Below, one piece after another: positions 43,242-54,800 of a DNA stretch of 55,615 nucleotides (within the stretch, counting starts at the first letter, position 1; each line of letters starts with the position of its first letter). The notes under the pieces were generated by a model. It had not been told where the DNA came from, ran no database searches, and was given only the letters and a program-made list of their open reading frames with translations. A program made the translations under genes and the position numbers. The DNA comes from Paulinella micropora (lineage: Eukaryota > Cercozoa > Imbricatea > Euglyphida). Where the stretch lies: NCBI GenBank assembly GCA_009731375.1, contig BJOX01000158.1, forward strand, positions 582,998 to 638,612, written 5' to 3'.

Positions 43242-43677
43242 TGTTGTTGTTGTTGCTGCTGCTGTTGTTGTTGTTGTTGCTGTTGCTATTGTTGTTGTTG
43301 TTATGTTGTCGTTGTTGTTGTTGTTGTTGTTGCTGTTGTTATTATTATTATTATTATTGGTGTTGTTGTTGTTGTTATTATTGTTGTTGTTGTTGTTGCA
43401 GCTGCTACTGCTACTGTTGTTGTTGTTGTTGTTATTGTTGTTATTGTTATTGTTGTTGTTATTGTTGTTGTTGTTGTTATTATTATTATTGTTGTTGTTG
43501 TTATTGCTGTTGTTGTTGTTGCAGCAGCTTTATTGTTGTTGTTGTTAATGTTGTTATTGTTGTTGTTGTTATTGTTGTTGTTGTTTTTGTATTGTTGTTG
43601 CTGCTGCTACTGTTGCTGTTGTTGTTGTTGCTGTTGCTGCTGTTGTTGTTGTTGTTGCTGTTGCTGTTGTTGCTGTT

Positions 43678-43708
<31 letters not shown>

Positions 43709-43913
43709 TTGTTGCTGTTGTTGTTGTTGTTCTTGTTGTTGCTGTTCTTGCTGTTGTTGTTGTTGTTGTTGTTGTTCTTGTTCTTGCTGTTTGTTGTTGC
43801 TGCTGCTGCCGCTGTTGTTGTTGTTGTTGTTAACGTTGTAGTTAGTTGTTGTTGTAGTTGTTGCTGTGGTTGTTGTTGCTGTTGTCGTTGTTGCTGCTGC
43901 TGTTGTTGTTGAT

Positions 43914-43946
<33 letters not shown>

Positions 43947-44008
43947 CTTGTTGTTGTTATTGTTATTGTTGTTATTGTTGTTATTGTTATTGTTGTTGTT
44001 GTTTTTGT

Positions 44009-44044
<36 letters not shown>

Positions 44045-44390
44045 ATTATTATTATTGTTGTTGTTGTTGTTGTTATTATTATTGTTGCTGTTGTCGCAGC
44101 TGCTACTGCTACTGATGTTGTTGTTGTTGTTGTTGTTGCTGTTGTTGTTGTTATTATTATTGTTGTTGTTGTTATTATTATTATTATTATTATTGTTGTT
44201 GTTGTTGTTATTATTGTTGTTGTTGTTGTTGCAGCTGCTTTATTGTTGTTGTTGTTATTGTTGCTGTTGTTGTTGTTGTTGTTGTCGTCGTTATTCTTAT
44301 TGTTGTTGTTGTTGTTGTTTTTGTATTGTTGTTGCTGCTGCTACTGTTGTTGTTGCTGTTGTTGTTGTTGTTGTTGTTGTTGTTGCTGCT

Positions 44391-44421
<31 letters not shown>

Positions 44422-44434
44422 TTGTTGTTGTTGC

Positions 44435-44480
<46 letters not shown>

Positions 44481-44556
44481 GCTGTTGTTGTTGTTGTTGT
44501 TGCTGTTGTTGTTGTTGCTGTTGTTGTTGTTGTTGTGGTTGTTGTGGTTGTTGTTT
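42915..44556. repeat. (TTG)n trinucleotide array, about 1.6 kb, in an intron
   Basis: Almost continuous TTG with TGC, TTA and TAG variants. It fills the intron between exons ending at 44,563 and starting at 42,850. On the sense (minus) strand it is (CAA)n. Long Leu/Cys/Val or Gln/Thr frames here are repeat translations. Its purity is highest at 44,340-44,550. Confidence 0.95.
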
Positions 44557-44562
44557 GGTTAC

Positions 44563-44628
44563 CACGAGTCGTACTCCTCGAAAGTGAAGAGCTCCTCCCC
44601 ATCTGGCGGCCCTGCCTGGAATTTCGCC
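44563..44628 (-). CDS. Small exon of the interrupted gene
   Basis: 66 bases between the acceptor TGCACTAG (44,629) and the donor GTAACC (44,562), encoding AKFQAGPPDGEELFTFEEYD then S. The phase fits the next exon at 42,850. It is flanked by the ATCT array upstream and the TTG array downstream. Confidence 0.7.
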
Positions 44629-44669
44629 CTAGTGCAAAGGCAACGAACGTGGACAGAAGACCGGCAGTG

Positions 44670-44670
<1 letters not shown>

Positions 44671-44706
<36 letters not shown>

Positions 44707-44781
44707 GTCTATCTATCTATCCATCTATCCGTCTACCTATCTATCTATCTGTCTACCTATCTATCTATCTATCTACCTATC

Positions 44782-44869
<88 letters not shown>
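44671..44869. repeat. (ATCT)n microsatellite
   Basis: About 200 bases of ATCT with a few GTCT, CCAT and ACCT variants, in an intron of the minus-strand gene. Confidence 0.95.
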
Positions 44870-45316
44870 CCATCCCCAATCCAAAACCCTTTGCTTCAAC
44901 CTATCGACCTGCGTAGCTCGTTGCTCTTTTGCGATTTATCGCTCCTGTGCAGTCAAAAATTGGACTAATCGTCCTCTAGTCCGTATCGGTGACTGCATTC
45001 CGTCATAGCCGTCCAGTGTTGCATAGCCCGGGCTAGGTCCCTTCGGGGTTTTAGGCCTTATACAATGTCATCATTGTAGCTTGCGCAAGCTTACGGTGCC
45101 CAAAATACTTGGACTAACGGCTTCCTTTTCTTTCCCTTCTTCCTTATCCTCCCCACTCTCCATTCCTAGATTGCCTTTTTCTTCAACGTCCTCCTCTTCT
45201 TTTTCCAGAACACAGTCTACCCGTGATTCCCATCCCGGACACATGCACAGTACACAAATTACTGTTTGATGTGAAACTGCGTTCCTTTGCAAGGACTACA
45301 TTCCTTTGCGACATCT

Positions 45317-45627
<311 letters not shown>

Positions 45628-45677
45628 TGACCTGACTTTCGCATTCCAATCTTCTTGTAGTGGGTCAGCCCGCGTAC

Positions 45678-45926
45678 CTCAGATGCGGCAGCTTCTACCT
45701 GCTCCCGCCGGTTGGGAGGCTTTGGTTTGGCAACTTTCCGTCCTCCGTTGCGGCGCTTCCGGACGCGGTTCTTCCACTTTTGTACTTTGCGTGAGGGAGT
45801 GCTCTTCGCACTCTTGCTGGAAGGGGACGAGGATGAAGAAGATGACGAGGATGTTTTATTTGCAACAGGTGGTTCCGACGCCTTCTTTCGCTGGTCACCC
45901 ACCTTCTGCTCCTCCTCCTTCCTAAC
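45678..45926 (-). CDS. Exon of the interrupted gene: Ser run and strongly basic segment
   Basis: From VRKEEEQKVGDQRKKASEPP through a run of nine Ser to a basic segment (SRKVQKWKNRVRKRRNGGRK) and EAAASE. The acceptor is GGCTAG at 45,927 and the donor GAG/GTACGC at 45,677; length 249 in phase 0. The composition suggests nucleic-acid binding or nuclear localisation. Confidence 0.65.
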
Positions 45927-45952
45927 CTAGCCTTGTTGTTTGCATCCTCCCT

Positions 45953-46305
45953 CTACTCCTCCCTCTTCTCCTTCTCATCCTCCTCCTCGTCCTCATCCTC
46001 CTCTTCCTCGTCCTCCTCCTCCTTGGCCGCCTTCGCCTTCGCTAGTGCTGCAGCTGCTTGTCTGTTGCTTTTTCTTGGACTGGCTACCGATGCTTTTTTC
46101 TTTTTGGTGGGTGGCAATGCCTCCTGGATTACCACTTTCTTCTTTTTGGGGGGTGCCTCCTGCTCCTCGACTACCTCCTCCTCGTCCTCCTCATCCTCGT
46201 CCACCGGCTTTTTACCCTTTCCTTTTCTCCTTCTCCCATCGTCGTCCACCACCGTTGAGCTGCCGAACGTTTGATTTAATTTGAACTTGACTTTGCCTAA
46301 CGGTC
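45953..46305 (-). CDS. Probable upstream exon of the interrupted gene: KKKK and acidic runs
   Basis: The frame IHFRPLGKVKFKLNQTFG leads into VVDDDGRRRKGKGKKPVDED, Lys/Pro-rich stretches and a Glu/Asp run. The downstream donor is unclear (GGA/GTAGAG does not fit the phase of the next exon). The start codon is not identified. Confidence 0.5.
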
Positions 46306-46452
46306 TGAAGTGGATATTTTGCCTGTATCAATGGGTCGGTCATAATGTAATGTCCGTATCAATTGGTGGTCGTGTGTTTTGTCCATATCAAATTGTGGTT
46401 CCATGGCGGCACTGTTGCGCGCCAAGTTTCTCTCCCTCCCTTTTGCTACTGG

Positions 46453-46455
<3 letters not shown>

Positions 46456-46517
<62 letters not shown>

Positions 46518-46599
46518 GCGCTCTCTCTCTCTTTTCTCAACCTGACGCCTCTCTCTCTCTCTCTCTCTCTCTCTTTTCTCAACCTGACGCCTTTCTCTC

Positions 46600-46640
<41 letters not shown>

Positions 46641-46780
46641 TTTCTCAACCTGACGCCTTTCTCTCTCTCTCTCTCTCTCTCTTTTCTCAACATGACGCCT
46701 TTCTCTCTCTCTCTCTTTTCTCAACCTGACGCCTTTTTCTCAACCTGACGCCTTTATCTCTCTCTCTCTCTCTTTCTTTC
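46456..46780. repeat. (CT)n array with an interspersed TTTTCTCAACCTGACGCC unit
   Basis: Dinucleotide CT tracts are punctuated five to six times by TTTTCTCAACCTGACGCC, so this is a compound minisatellite. Ser/Leu frames across it are artefacts. Confidence 0.9.
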
Positions 46781-47125
46781 TCATTCTCTCTCTCCCTCTT
46801 TTTTCTTTTTTTTTTTTTCTGTTTTTTGTTCTTGCTTACTTCAGTGTGGCACGGCCAAGTGGGTTACCAGACTCTGCTGGCGCTAGACGGATCTAGAGAA
46901 GTACGCCGTGGGCCTTTTTTTTTCGCGCGCAGGCAGGGGGGGGGTCAGGAGTATTTGGGGAGTTGCAATTGCGAGAAATACTTGCATTTGGAGGGATGTT
47001 TTCCCAAAATAAACAACACTGTATAAGTCGGAGCGAGCAGCTAGACTGGCGCAGCCAAGGGACGCCAAAACGTACGAGCCCACAGAGGTCGTGATGGTTG
47101 GTCGAGGCAAATGGATAAACTCCTG
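46781..47125. other. Non-coding stretch after the CT array
   Basis: Pyrimidine runs, then mixed sequence with a T9 run and a G8 run at 46,910-46,945. It includes a near-repeat GTGATGGTTGGTCGAGGCAAA at 47,090 and 47,144. No convincing gene. Confidence 0.4.
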
Positions 47126-48080
47126 TGTGGCGCTCCGTGACGGGTGATGGTTGGTCGAGGCAAACAGATTGCTGGCTTGCGAAGGCGCAACGAGGTGGAA
47201 TCACATGTCGAAGCAAACATTTTGAGAGGCAAGCTAGGTCGTTTCCTTACAGGCACAATCACGGTGGCACAACAGGACCTGGAATGTCTGCAATCCCTAA
47301 AACCAGACCCTCTCAAGCCATTACACGACCGCGACAACACCAGAATCAATCTGATGTCGGAGCTTGCAGCAGATATCCTTGCCACACGAGAGCGAACTGG
47401 AACGCGACTAAACTAGTTAAATATCACCATGGTTCGGCACTGCGCGTAATAGATGTCAGGCAACCGCACCCCTTTGAGGAAGAAGCAGTTAGGTAGTACT
47501 TGCATCGCTACTCATTTGTTTCAACATGTGATTCCGCGCTGATCTTTGCGATTATTGAGTTGCGCATGCGTAAAGCACGCAGACAAAAAGAGTTAGCAGT
47601 CTGATCGGTTTTCAAGGGTGAGATTCCTGTGACTGTGTATGCAGGCAAAAGGTTCCGCTTCTCCGTAGTGGCGATGTCATGCAATGCAATGTATTCGTCC
47701 AAGCTGTTCTATTTGGTCGCCGATTTCTTTGTGTTGAAGGCGTTCCTGTCAACACTAGGCAGGATGGATCCGCGTGCTTCCTGTACCTTGCAAGTAAAAC
47801 CTGGTGCCGTGCAGAATATGGCATACAACTGGAGGTACCTCAAGAAAACAACAGCATCAAAACTGTAACATTCTTTGTCGTCTCCGTGTTCCAATACCTC
47901 CAGAAGGCCGCGTTGGCAAACTGTTTGGACACCCTGGACGGCAGAGAAGATAGTCTAACGCGGGCTGTTGTACCTTTAGAAGATATATTATGCACAGGAC
48001 TAGCATCACCGAAATCATCAGGTGCCGCGTCAACGTCAAGCACAGAAAAAATTGTAGTGGTGCCTTCATTACACTTGTAA
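47126..48080 (+). CDS. Unrecognised plus-strand gene fragments
   Basis: Two coding-like stretches: one near 47,144-47,416 (KQIAGLRRRNEVESHVEANI; LMSELAADILATRERTG) and one from about 47,670 (after CTCCGTAG) to the stop at 48,080. The second reads VQAVLFGRRFLCVEGVPVNT, later SACFLYLASKTWCRAEYG and a Ser/Thr-rich end. I recognise neither. They may be exons of one gene or relics of a transposon. Competing frames exist on both strands, so confidence is low. Confidence 0.3.
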
Positions 48081-48249
48081 AAACAGTTAAAAAAAATACT
48101 AAAATCTTTTCTATAGCATGTACATGCAGAATCTTTCACTAGTGAAAAAAAAACCAAACTATTAGTGATTAATAATTGCTGGGAAAGTTTGATTCTGTAA
48201 GAGTACTGTATACAATAAAAATTGTGTACGGTAGGCTCTGCCATGACTG

Positions 48250-48815
48250 GTTTCAGTCTCTATTCCATGATTATATCATGAGTTTGCAAATCTTGGACTT
48301 GTGATTATTGATCTTGAAAAATGATTGAAATCTCGGATCCGGGATTTTAATCTTGGTTACATAAACAAATATCTTGAAAACAATTCTTAACATGTCTCCA
48401 AGAAATAAAGGTAAGACTGAAGATTAAGTCTGTGTTCCAGGCTTTTATCATGTGTCCAAGATACCAATCTTGGACTCAAGATTGTTGATCTTGGAGCCGT
48501 GATTGTACAATCCTAGACACGTGACCTAGCAGATCTTGGAAACAAGATTAAAAAAATCATAAACTCAAGACTTTAATCTTGGAATCAAACATTTTCCTTA
48601 CATCCAAGATTTTTCCTTGCGTCCAAGATTTGTATCTTGGGTCAGTGATTTTAGCGTCCGAGATTAAATATCATAAGTCCAAGATTTATATCTTGAGTCC
48701 GAGTTTGAATCTTTTTTCAAGATTTTTGATCTCAGTTTGAAGAAAAAAAATCCGTAACTTAACACAAATCTAGGGTCCGGGATCGTTAATCCCGTCCGAG
48801 ATTTTTTTGTCCCAG
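48250..48815. repeat. Field of degenerate palindromic repeats built on AATCTTGG/CCAAGATT
   Basis: More than fifteen copies of ATCTTGG or its complement CCAAGAT alternate at roughly 15-30 base intervals, for example AATCTTGGACTCAAGATT and GTCCAAGATTTATATCTTGA. Each pair can form a small hairpin. There is no coding capacity. Confidence 0.75.
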
Positions 48816-48949
48816 TAGTGACTGAGGAAGGCAAGTGATCATGAGGTGAGGGAGAGTATGTTAGCTTCACCCTCAGCACAAGAATCAGTTGAGACTGAAG
48901 AAAAGGCAGCCCAAGAGAGAGATATCAGTAAGAAAGAGAAGCTAGAGAG

Positions 48950-49828
48950 AGAGAGAAGAACGATAAGGTGGCTCATAGATATGAAGGGAGTGTGAAGGCA
49001 GAGGTGACGAAGCAAAGGAAGAGAGCGTTTTTGTTTGTGTATGGGAGATTGACGGGTAAGGCGAGGAGAAGTGTGAGTAACTTAGTGAGGGATGATTCTC
49101 CTGACTTTGGGCAAAATGTGAATGAGATATGGGATAGGTTGGTGCAGAGGTTTGGGGAGGTGAGTGCAGAGGATGTGCAGGATAAGGTGACTGCGTTGCA
49201 TAAATGGAAGCTGAGGGAGAATGAGGACTATGCACCTCAGTTTGATGAGTTGGCAAGCTTAGTGGAGGAGTTAGAGATGAAGGGGCATGGAACCAATGAC
49301 CTCACATTTGAAACGATCATAACGAGAGCTTTGAAAGACCTTTGTTATGCTCCTGAAAGCGTGAGAACAGATTGGAGTACTTGGTTGAGTACCCTTTCAG
49401 TCAGTATATAAGAAGCAGCACAAGTGGACTTTCGAACACTGGTGGGGGGAGGTTCAAGAGAAGGCACTAGACATAGATAGGACCAAGGAGAGGGAGGAGA
49501 AAAAGAAGAAGAAAGACATTAGTAAGGCGACTCAGTGAGCTTGCTGAACAAGAGGAAGTATGGGCTGAGTGCAGGAAAGAGGTCACCAGGGGTCACACGC
49601 AGTGACAATGAAAGTGAGTGGAAGAAGGAGAGGCCAGGAACTTCAAGGGCCTACATGCTCAAAAGCCTGAGCACGGCGTAGAAGAAAAAACAGGAGGAGG
49701 CAGAAGAGTCGGAGGAGGAGTTAGTCACGAACATGAAGGCAGTGAAGCGGTTCTGCGAACAACTGTTGGACTTATCGGACTCGGACGAGGACGAGATGGA
49801 GAAGGAGAAAGGAGCCTGGGGGAAGTCA
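48950..49828 (+). pseudogene. Retrotransposon gag-like fragment
   Basis: An open frame at 48,968-49,411 encodes FLFVYGRLTGKARRSVSNLV, then DIWDRLVQRFGEV-like sequence (observed NEIWDRLVQRFGEVSAED) and ALHKWKLRENEDYAPQFDEL. This is the pattern of LTR-retrotransposon gag helices. Downstream to 49,828 the sequence stays Lys/Glu-rich in broken frames. It lies on the opposite strand to the adjoining copia element and directly outside its LTR, so it belongs to a different element or is the older target. Confidence 0.6.
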
Positions 49829-50024
49829 TGTTAGACTACTATTATTAATAAAGCAATCTATGATAGCTACTACACTCTCAACACACTACAACAACTTTAA
49901 TGAGAAAAGGCGCCAACAGACGCGCCATGTAACTTGACTGGCCGGATCATAAGTAATGGCTCTATCGAAACCGTTACTCCGATATGGCCGGTCCATAACT
50001 ATTAATTAATTATTAGTTCCAACA
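49829..50024 (-). repeat. 3' LTR of the copia element, with polypurine tract
   Basis: 196 bases bounded by TG...CA (TGTTGGAAC ... TCTAACA on the minus strand). On the minus strand it is preceded by GTTCCAGGGGGAG, a typical copia polypurine tract, at about 50,025-50,037, which fixes it as the 3' LTR. Confidence 0.82.
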
Positions 50025-50037
50025 CTCCCCCTGGAAC

Positions 50038-51118
50038 AAAGTAAATTAATATTAAGTTACTGCCGTTCCTAATTAAGTTACGTCTCCTATTACTATTTTG
50101 CGAAACATTAGAAATCACAAACTCAAAACATATTCTCTTACCCTCACTCTCTCTGATAAGTAATGTTGGGGTTGGCTACCCTCCTATCCACAGCGAGTAC
50201 GTATCGACTAGAGTACGTACAAGGCACCGGACCTGTGGTATATTCGGGCCTACCCAACGAGAAGAGGATTAACTCCCTACTCACCCTGTCTCGCAAATGA
50301 GTAAGAGAAATATGTGAAAATTACATACATATGGATCATATAAGAATACAGAGATATGATAATAACTTCAAAAGAAGTAATAACATAAATATGTGATAAA
50401 TATATGAAAAATATATTGTGTATTTGTAATATATATTCACATATGATCATAATATGAAAACTAAAATTTGGAAGCGCTCCCGTAAGGGGGTATATAAAAG
50501 TAACAAAAGTAATAAAATACATGTCACAAATACAAATATCTGTAATTATCAGCGGGTCTGGGGGTCGGGTAGATGCCCGGGGCCTATCAAGACATATAGT
50601 CTGATCAATCGCCCATCGTCTACCACTCCACCCCCAAGTTGGCCTCTTATCGATTTTTATGTATATAACGTGATTACAAAGGGTTTTCAGCATTTGAGCA
50701 ATACAGTCTATAAGGTAGTGCGTGTTCCCGAGCTTACGCCAGCACGGAAACACGCACATACTTAGTAAGTTTCCGGGGCTCGAATCAGCCTTCGCCGCGG
50801 CGCTTCTCATCCTCCCCCTCGACTTTGTAAAATTATGCAACTGAATGGTTATTACAACTTAACGGGGGGGGGGGGGGGGGGGAAANNNNNNNNNNCTTCT
50901 CCTATAAGGAGGTACGACGTCACTGGGCACGCGTTGAATCACGCTCGCGCTCAAATCACCTGTATCACTCCCCTCAATGTACAGTATGCGAGAAATATAA
51001 TATACGAGAATTAACACAATCCGCTTCTGAGAATATAATTATAAATGATCATAGCATGAATATTTATGCTTACAACGCGACTTTAACACCAAACTTTGCG
51101 AGAAATTCTTCCACCAAC
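50038..51118 (-). other. Non-coding internal region of the copia element
   Basis: Between the RNase H coding end and the polypurine tract. AT-rich, with no recognisable protein. A poly-G run and gap occur at 50,866-50,895. At over 1 kb it is long for a copia 3' region, so another insertion may be hidden here; I could not find its ends. Confidence 0.5.
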
Positions 51119-52990
51119 TTACCGAGATATGGTCAGCCAGGTACTTGAATTTCTCGTACGTGAAATTTTAATTATTTTGGTAAATATTAAATCCGCGATG
51201 TTTTCCTCCGTCGATACCCGGAACAACTTATCAACTCCCTTAAGCTTCTTAACCAACTTCTCGAGCAGGTGGTACCTGACATCGATATGTTTGGTTCTGG
51301 ACTCCCCTAACCCCCTTTCTGAGAGGATGATGGTCCCCTCGTTGTCCTCGAACAAGGGGGTGAAACCTCTTATGGGCAAACCGATGTCACGGAGGGACTG
51401 TCTCAAAGCAAGCAACTCCCTTACTGCTTCGTTAGGGGATACGGTCTCCGATTCAAGGGTAGATTGAGCTATAACAGTTTGAAGTTTAGAGAACCATGCT
51501 ACCGGTGCCCCGTTGAAGAGAAAGATATACCCGGAACGGGACTTCCTTGTAACCTTTTCTCCAGCAATGTCTGAGTCGACGTATCCCACGAGGGGGTGTT
51601 CGTCTATCCGTTTTTCGGTATTGGCGATAACGGGGACATCGAAAGCATTGACTTCTGTGGCTTCACATGATTAAAGCTCAAGTGCCTTTTCTGCGGCCGA
51701 TGGTCCTTCGGCCGGTCTCCATGATAAAGGGGGGGTTTGGGGACAAAGAACCCTTCAGTCAACATCTTGACTAACCTCCTGTCACCCCGTTTGAAATATA
51801 GGGCTCTCGGGGTCAGCAACCATAGAAACATACGGTGAACCATGGCATAAGATATTTCAGAGGATGGGACTTGTTGTTTTGCAGCTATACTCAAAGGACA
51901 GATCAAGAGAGGGCGGGTATGAACAGCAAGGAAGATAAGCATGCCAATCAAACATATAAGGTCATATTTGAGCAGACGGTGACCAACTTTCAGGGGGGCA
52001 GGGTTTTCTGAGGTGAAGGGGGTTTTAGCAGGCACCTCCTTCATATAATCTAACTCACCTAAAATGAGAAGTTCATACTTTCGTTGATGCAGTAAAATCC
52101 CTTTCTCAGATTGGACAATCTGGATGTTCTTCAATTCCGTGGCCTTCCCTAAGTTTTTGCACCTGAAACCATGCTTCTTCATGCTCTCTACAAGACTTAT
52201 GTATTTGGATTCATCAGCAGCATGCAGTCCATCATCTACATGAAAAGAGAGAAGCTGCGTACTTATGGGGTCCTTGGCATGTTTAATAAAAGAAGCCCGG
52301 TCAAGGGAGAAGGCAATAAAAGCTTGCTTTCCGACTAACTCTTTTAACATCAAATCATACCATAATCTCCCCGCCTCAGGATGACCATAAAGGGCCTTCC
52401 GGAGGAGCCAAACAAAACCTTCTCTATCAAAACCTGGGGGGGGGGGGGGGGGGGGTTTACATAGATGTCATGAGGCATTTTGGCATGTAAGTATGCGGTG
52501 GTGAAATCAATTAACCACAAGTCTATTCCGAAGCAGGCAGCATAGGCAATGATAAGAATGATAGTGCGATGGTGAGCGGTAGGTGAGTATGTGCGTTTGG
52601 GATCATATTGCAATCCCGCTTTCAGGAGATCCCCCCTTAGGGTGATTCTAGCTTTATGATATTCGTCGCTCGTTCCCTGTTGCTTAACAGTGTCTATCCA
52701 TTTTAGAGGAATAATGGGAGTGCCTGACTTTCTCGCCTCGCTCTCTTCTCTCCATTCAAATGCTTTGAGCTCCTCTTGCTGTCTGACTTCTGTCTCTCTC
52801 GCTTGTCTTCCATCTTTCGGCTTCTGCACGACGGGAAATTCCGGAATTCGCTCGGTGACCAGACAATAATTGATTCTCTCTTCTTTCGCACAGACAGAGA
52901 TATGTTTATTTCTGGTTGCTCCCGTGAATTATGACAGGATATACAGGAAGCTACATAGGAAGCTAAGAGCAAAAAATTTCAGAACATGTT
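51119..52990 (-). pseudogene. pol: copia pol: reverse transcriptase and RNase H, frameshifted
   Basis: From upstream to downstream: RT N-terminus (52,830-52,350; PLKWIDTVKQQ, KARITLRGDLLKAG, DFTTAYLHAKMPHDIYVNPP); RT catalytic part (52,353-51,604; LLSFHVDDGLHAADE, the copia VDD motif); RNase H (51,589-51,119; SDIAGEKVTRKSRSGYIF, VAWFSKLQTVIAQSTLESE, RTKHIDVRYHLLEKL, STEENIADL). A G run at 52,436-52,455 interrupts the YVNPPP region, and the three frames do not join. Not functional. Confidence 0.87.
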
Positions 52991-53035
52991 GATACTTTGT
53001 AAAATCAAAGTACCATACTTGTTTTGATAAGTTAT

Positions 53036-54185
53036 GAAAAAATTAAAAAAAAATTGAATGGCTAGCCGTTACAACCGTTTTTTTACTGTTTAGCTGATTT
53101 TTGGTAACTTTTTGGTTTTTGTTGGTGTTGTTTGGTTTTTCTTCGAAATTTCATAGAAACTTATGTTTTATTTAATAAATATTATGATGTAATAATATTC
53201 TTTTGAATTACATTGAATTTTCAAATTTGAATTCAAATTCAACTTGAAAATTTAAGTAGTACATTAAGTGGTAAGTAGTCTAGTGTACTTCATGATTGGG
53301 TGCATGGCTGCGATTTCTAAGCTAACGCACTGGTTTTATGCTTCAAAATCATTATAAATATGCTGAAAAAACTCGTATTAATATTATTTCATGCATACTT
53401 CAAGTACGACGTGAGTATGTATAACGAATACAAGTGAGTGGCAAGTATTCTGAGTGTCACAGTGACTGACTAGTTTAAAACAGGGTCACTGACTCTGAAA
53501 TATAAGCTTCCGCACCGGTTTTATGCTTCAAAAACATTATAAATATGCTAAACAAACTGGTATTGACTTATAATTCCATTCATACTTCAAGTAGTCAGTG
53601 AGTATGTATAACGAATACAAGTGAGGCAAGTATTCTGAGTGTCACAGTGACTAATGTAAAACAGTGTCACTCAACTTGAACTCTAAGCTTCCGCACCGGT
53701 TTTATGCTTCAAAAACATTATAAATATGCTAAACAAGCTGGTATTAACTTAGTATAACATACTTCAAGTAGTCAGTGAGTATGTATAACGAATACAAGTG
53801 AGTGGCAAGTATGAAGTTCAGTAAGTGTCACCGTGACTAGTGTGAAACGGGTGACAGGGTCACTCAACTTGAAGTCTAAGCTTCCGCACCGCTGGGTTTT
53901 ATGCTTCAAAAACATTATAAATATGCTGAAAAAGCTAGTATTAATATTATTCCATGCATACTTCAAGTAGTCAGTGAGTATGTATAACGAATACAAGTGA
54001 GTGGGAAGTCTGAGTATGGCAGTTGAAAACTTGTCACTGTTTTATTAACCTAATGATATCAGTGCTAGCGTAAAAATAGTTTCAAAATATTTATTTATAT
54101 TAATAAATTTATTTATTAAATCATTTAAATTTGAATTTAAATTTAAATTTGAAAATTTGAATTATAAAGGTAAATAATAACTTTA
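53036..54185 (+). mobile_element. Non-autonomous relative of element A ends, with internal minisatellite
   Basis: The left part (AATGGCTAGCCGTTACAACCG; TTCAAATTCAACTTGAAAATTT) resembles the inner TIR of element A. It is followed by four minisatellite units of element A's type and an AT-rich right part with TTTGAATTTAAATTTAAATTTG. There is no coding sequence. The outermost bases do not match element A's GACAGGATAAG, so exact ends and target duplication are not established. Confidence 0.6.
53300..54015 (+). repeat. Minisatellite, four units of about 181-193 bp, shared with element A
   Basis: Marker TAAGCTTCCGCACCGG (first unit TAAGCTAACGCACTGG) at 53,318, 53,503, 53,684 and 53,877. The units run in the same orientation as 16,777-17,275 and share GCTTCAAAAACATTATAAAT and AGTCAGTGAGTATGTATAAC. 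Confidence 0.9.
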
Positions 54186-54233
54186 ATAGTTAACGACGTC
54201 TTCGTGGGCGCTCTTGTCTAGGCCTGCCCCTTC

Positions 54234-54489
54234 GTATGTATGTATGTATTTATGTACATATGTATGTATGTATTTATGTATGTATGTATTTATGTACATA
54301 TGTATGTATGTATGTATGTACATATGTACATATGTATGTATGTATGTATGTATGTATATCTAATATGTAATATGTATGTATTTATGTATGTATGCATGCA
54401 TGCATGCATGCAAGTACTCATGCATGCATGTATGTATGTATGTGTATGCATGTATGCATGTATGTACGTATGTACGTATTTATGCATGT
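54234..54489. repeat. (TATG)n microsatellite with TATT, CATG and ACAT variants
   Basis: Tetranucleotide array of about 255 bases; the Tyr/Met/Val frames on both strands are repeat translations. Confidence 0.95.
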
Positions 54490-54800
54490 ATCACAGCCAA
54501 ATGATACCCGGGTATGATACCCGGGTATGATACCCTGGGGTATGCATACCCCCCTCATACCCCCTCATACCCATCATACCCCCCCATACCCCTGGAGTAT
54601 GATACTCCCCCCCCCCCCCAATANNNNNNNNNNNNNNNNNNNNNNNNNGGGGGGGGGGGGTATCGTTTGGCACAGGGGTATCATACCCCGGGTATGAGAC
54701 AGGGGTATGGGACAGGGATATCATACCTCGGGTATGAGACAGGTATGGGACAGTGATATGAGACAGGGATATGAGACAGTGGTATGGGACAGAGGTATCA
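54490..54800. repeat. GGTATGATACCC-type low-complexity palindromic repeats around a gap
   Basis: Repeated TGATACCCGGGTA, CATACCCC and GGTATGAGACAGG units, many self-complementary, on both sides of a C-run/N/G-run gap (54,624-54,648). No gene. Confidence 0.85.

Larger units (their letters stand above)
49829..52990 (-). mobile_element. Ty1/copia retrotransposon on the minus strand, 5'-truncated
   Basis: One LTR (49,829-50,024) and pol fragments for RT and RNase H (51,119-52,990) remain. Gag, protease, integrase and the other LTR are missing. Upstream homology stops near 52,990, just before the repeat-rich block at 53,036. Confidence 0.82.

Noticed and set aside
44341-44916. Long Leu, Cys, Gln, Thr and 'IYLS' open frames (also at 691-1029, 42,766-45,008 and 45,223-45,925)
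   Set aside because: They are translations of TTG and GATA/ATCT microsatellites, open in several frames and on both strands because the repeats contain no stops.
46281-46748. Ser/Leu- or Arg/Glu-rich frames in the CT array
   Set aside because: Dinucleotide repeat translations, open on both strands.
52436-52460. Poly-G and poly-C tracts beside gaps as regulatory quadruplex sites
   Set aside because: Most sit at assembly breaks and their lengths are unreliable; in copia the run disrupts a conserved RT segment, which suggests error or decay.
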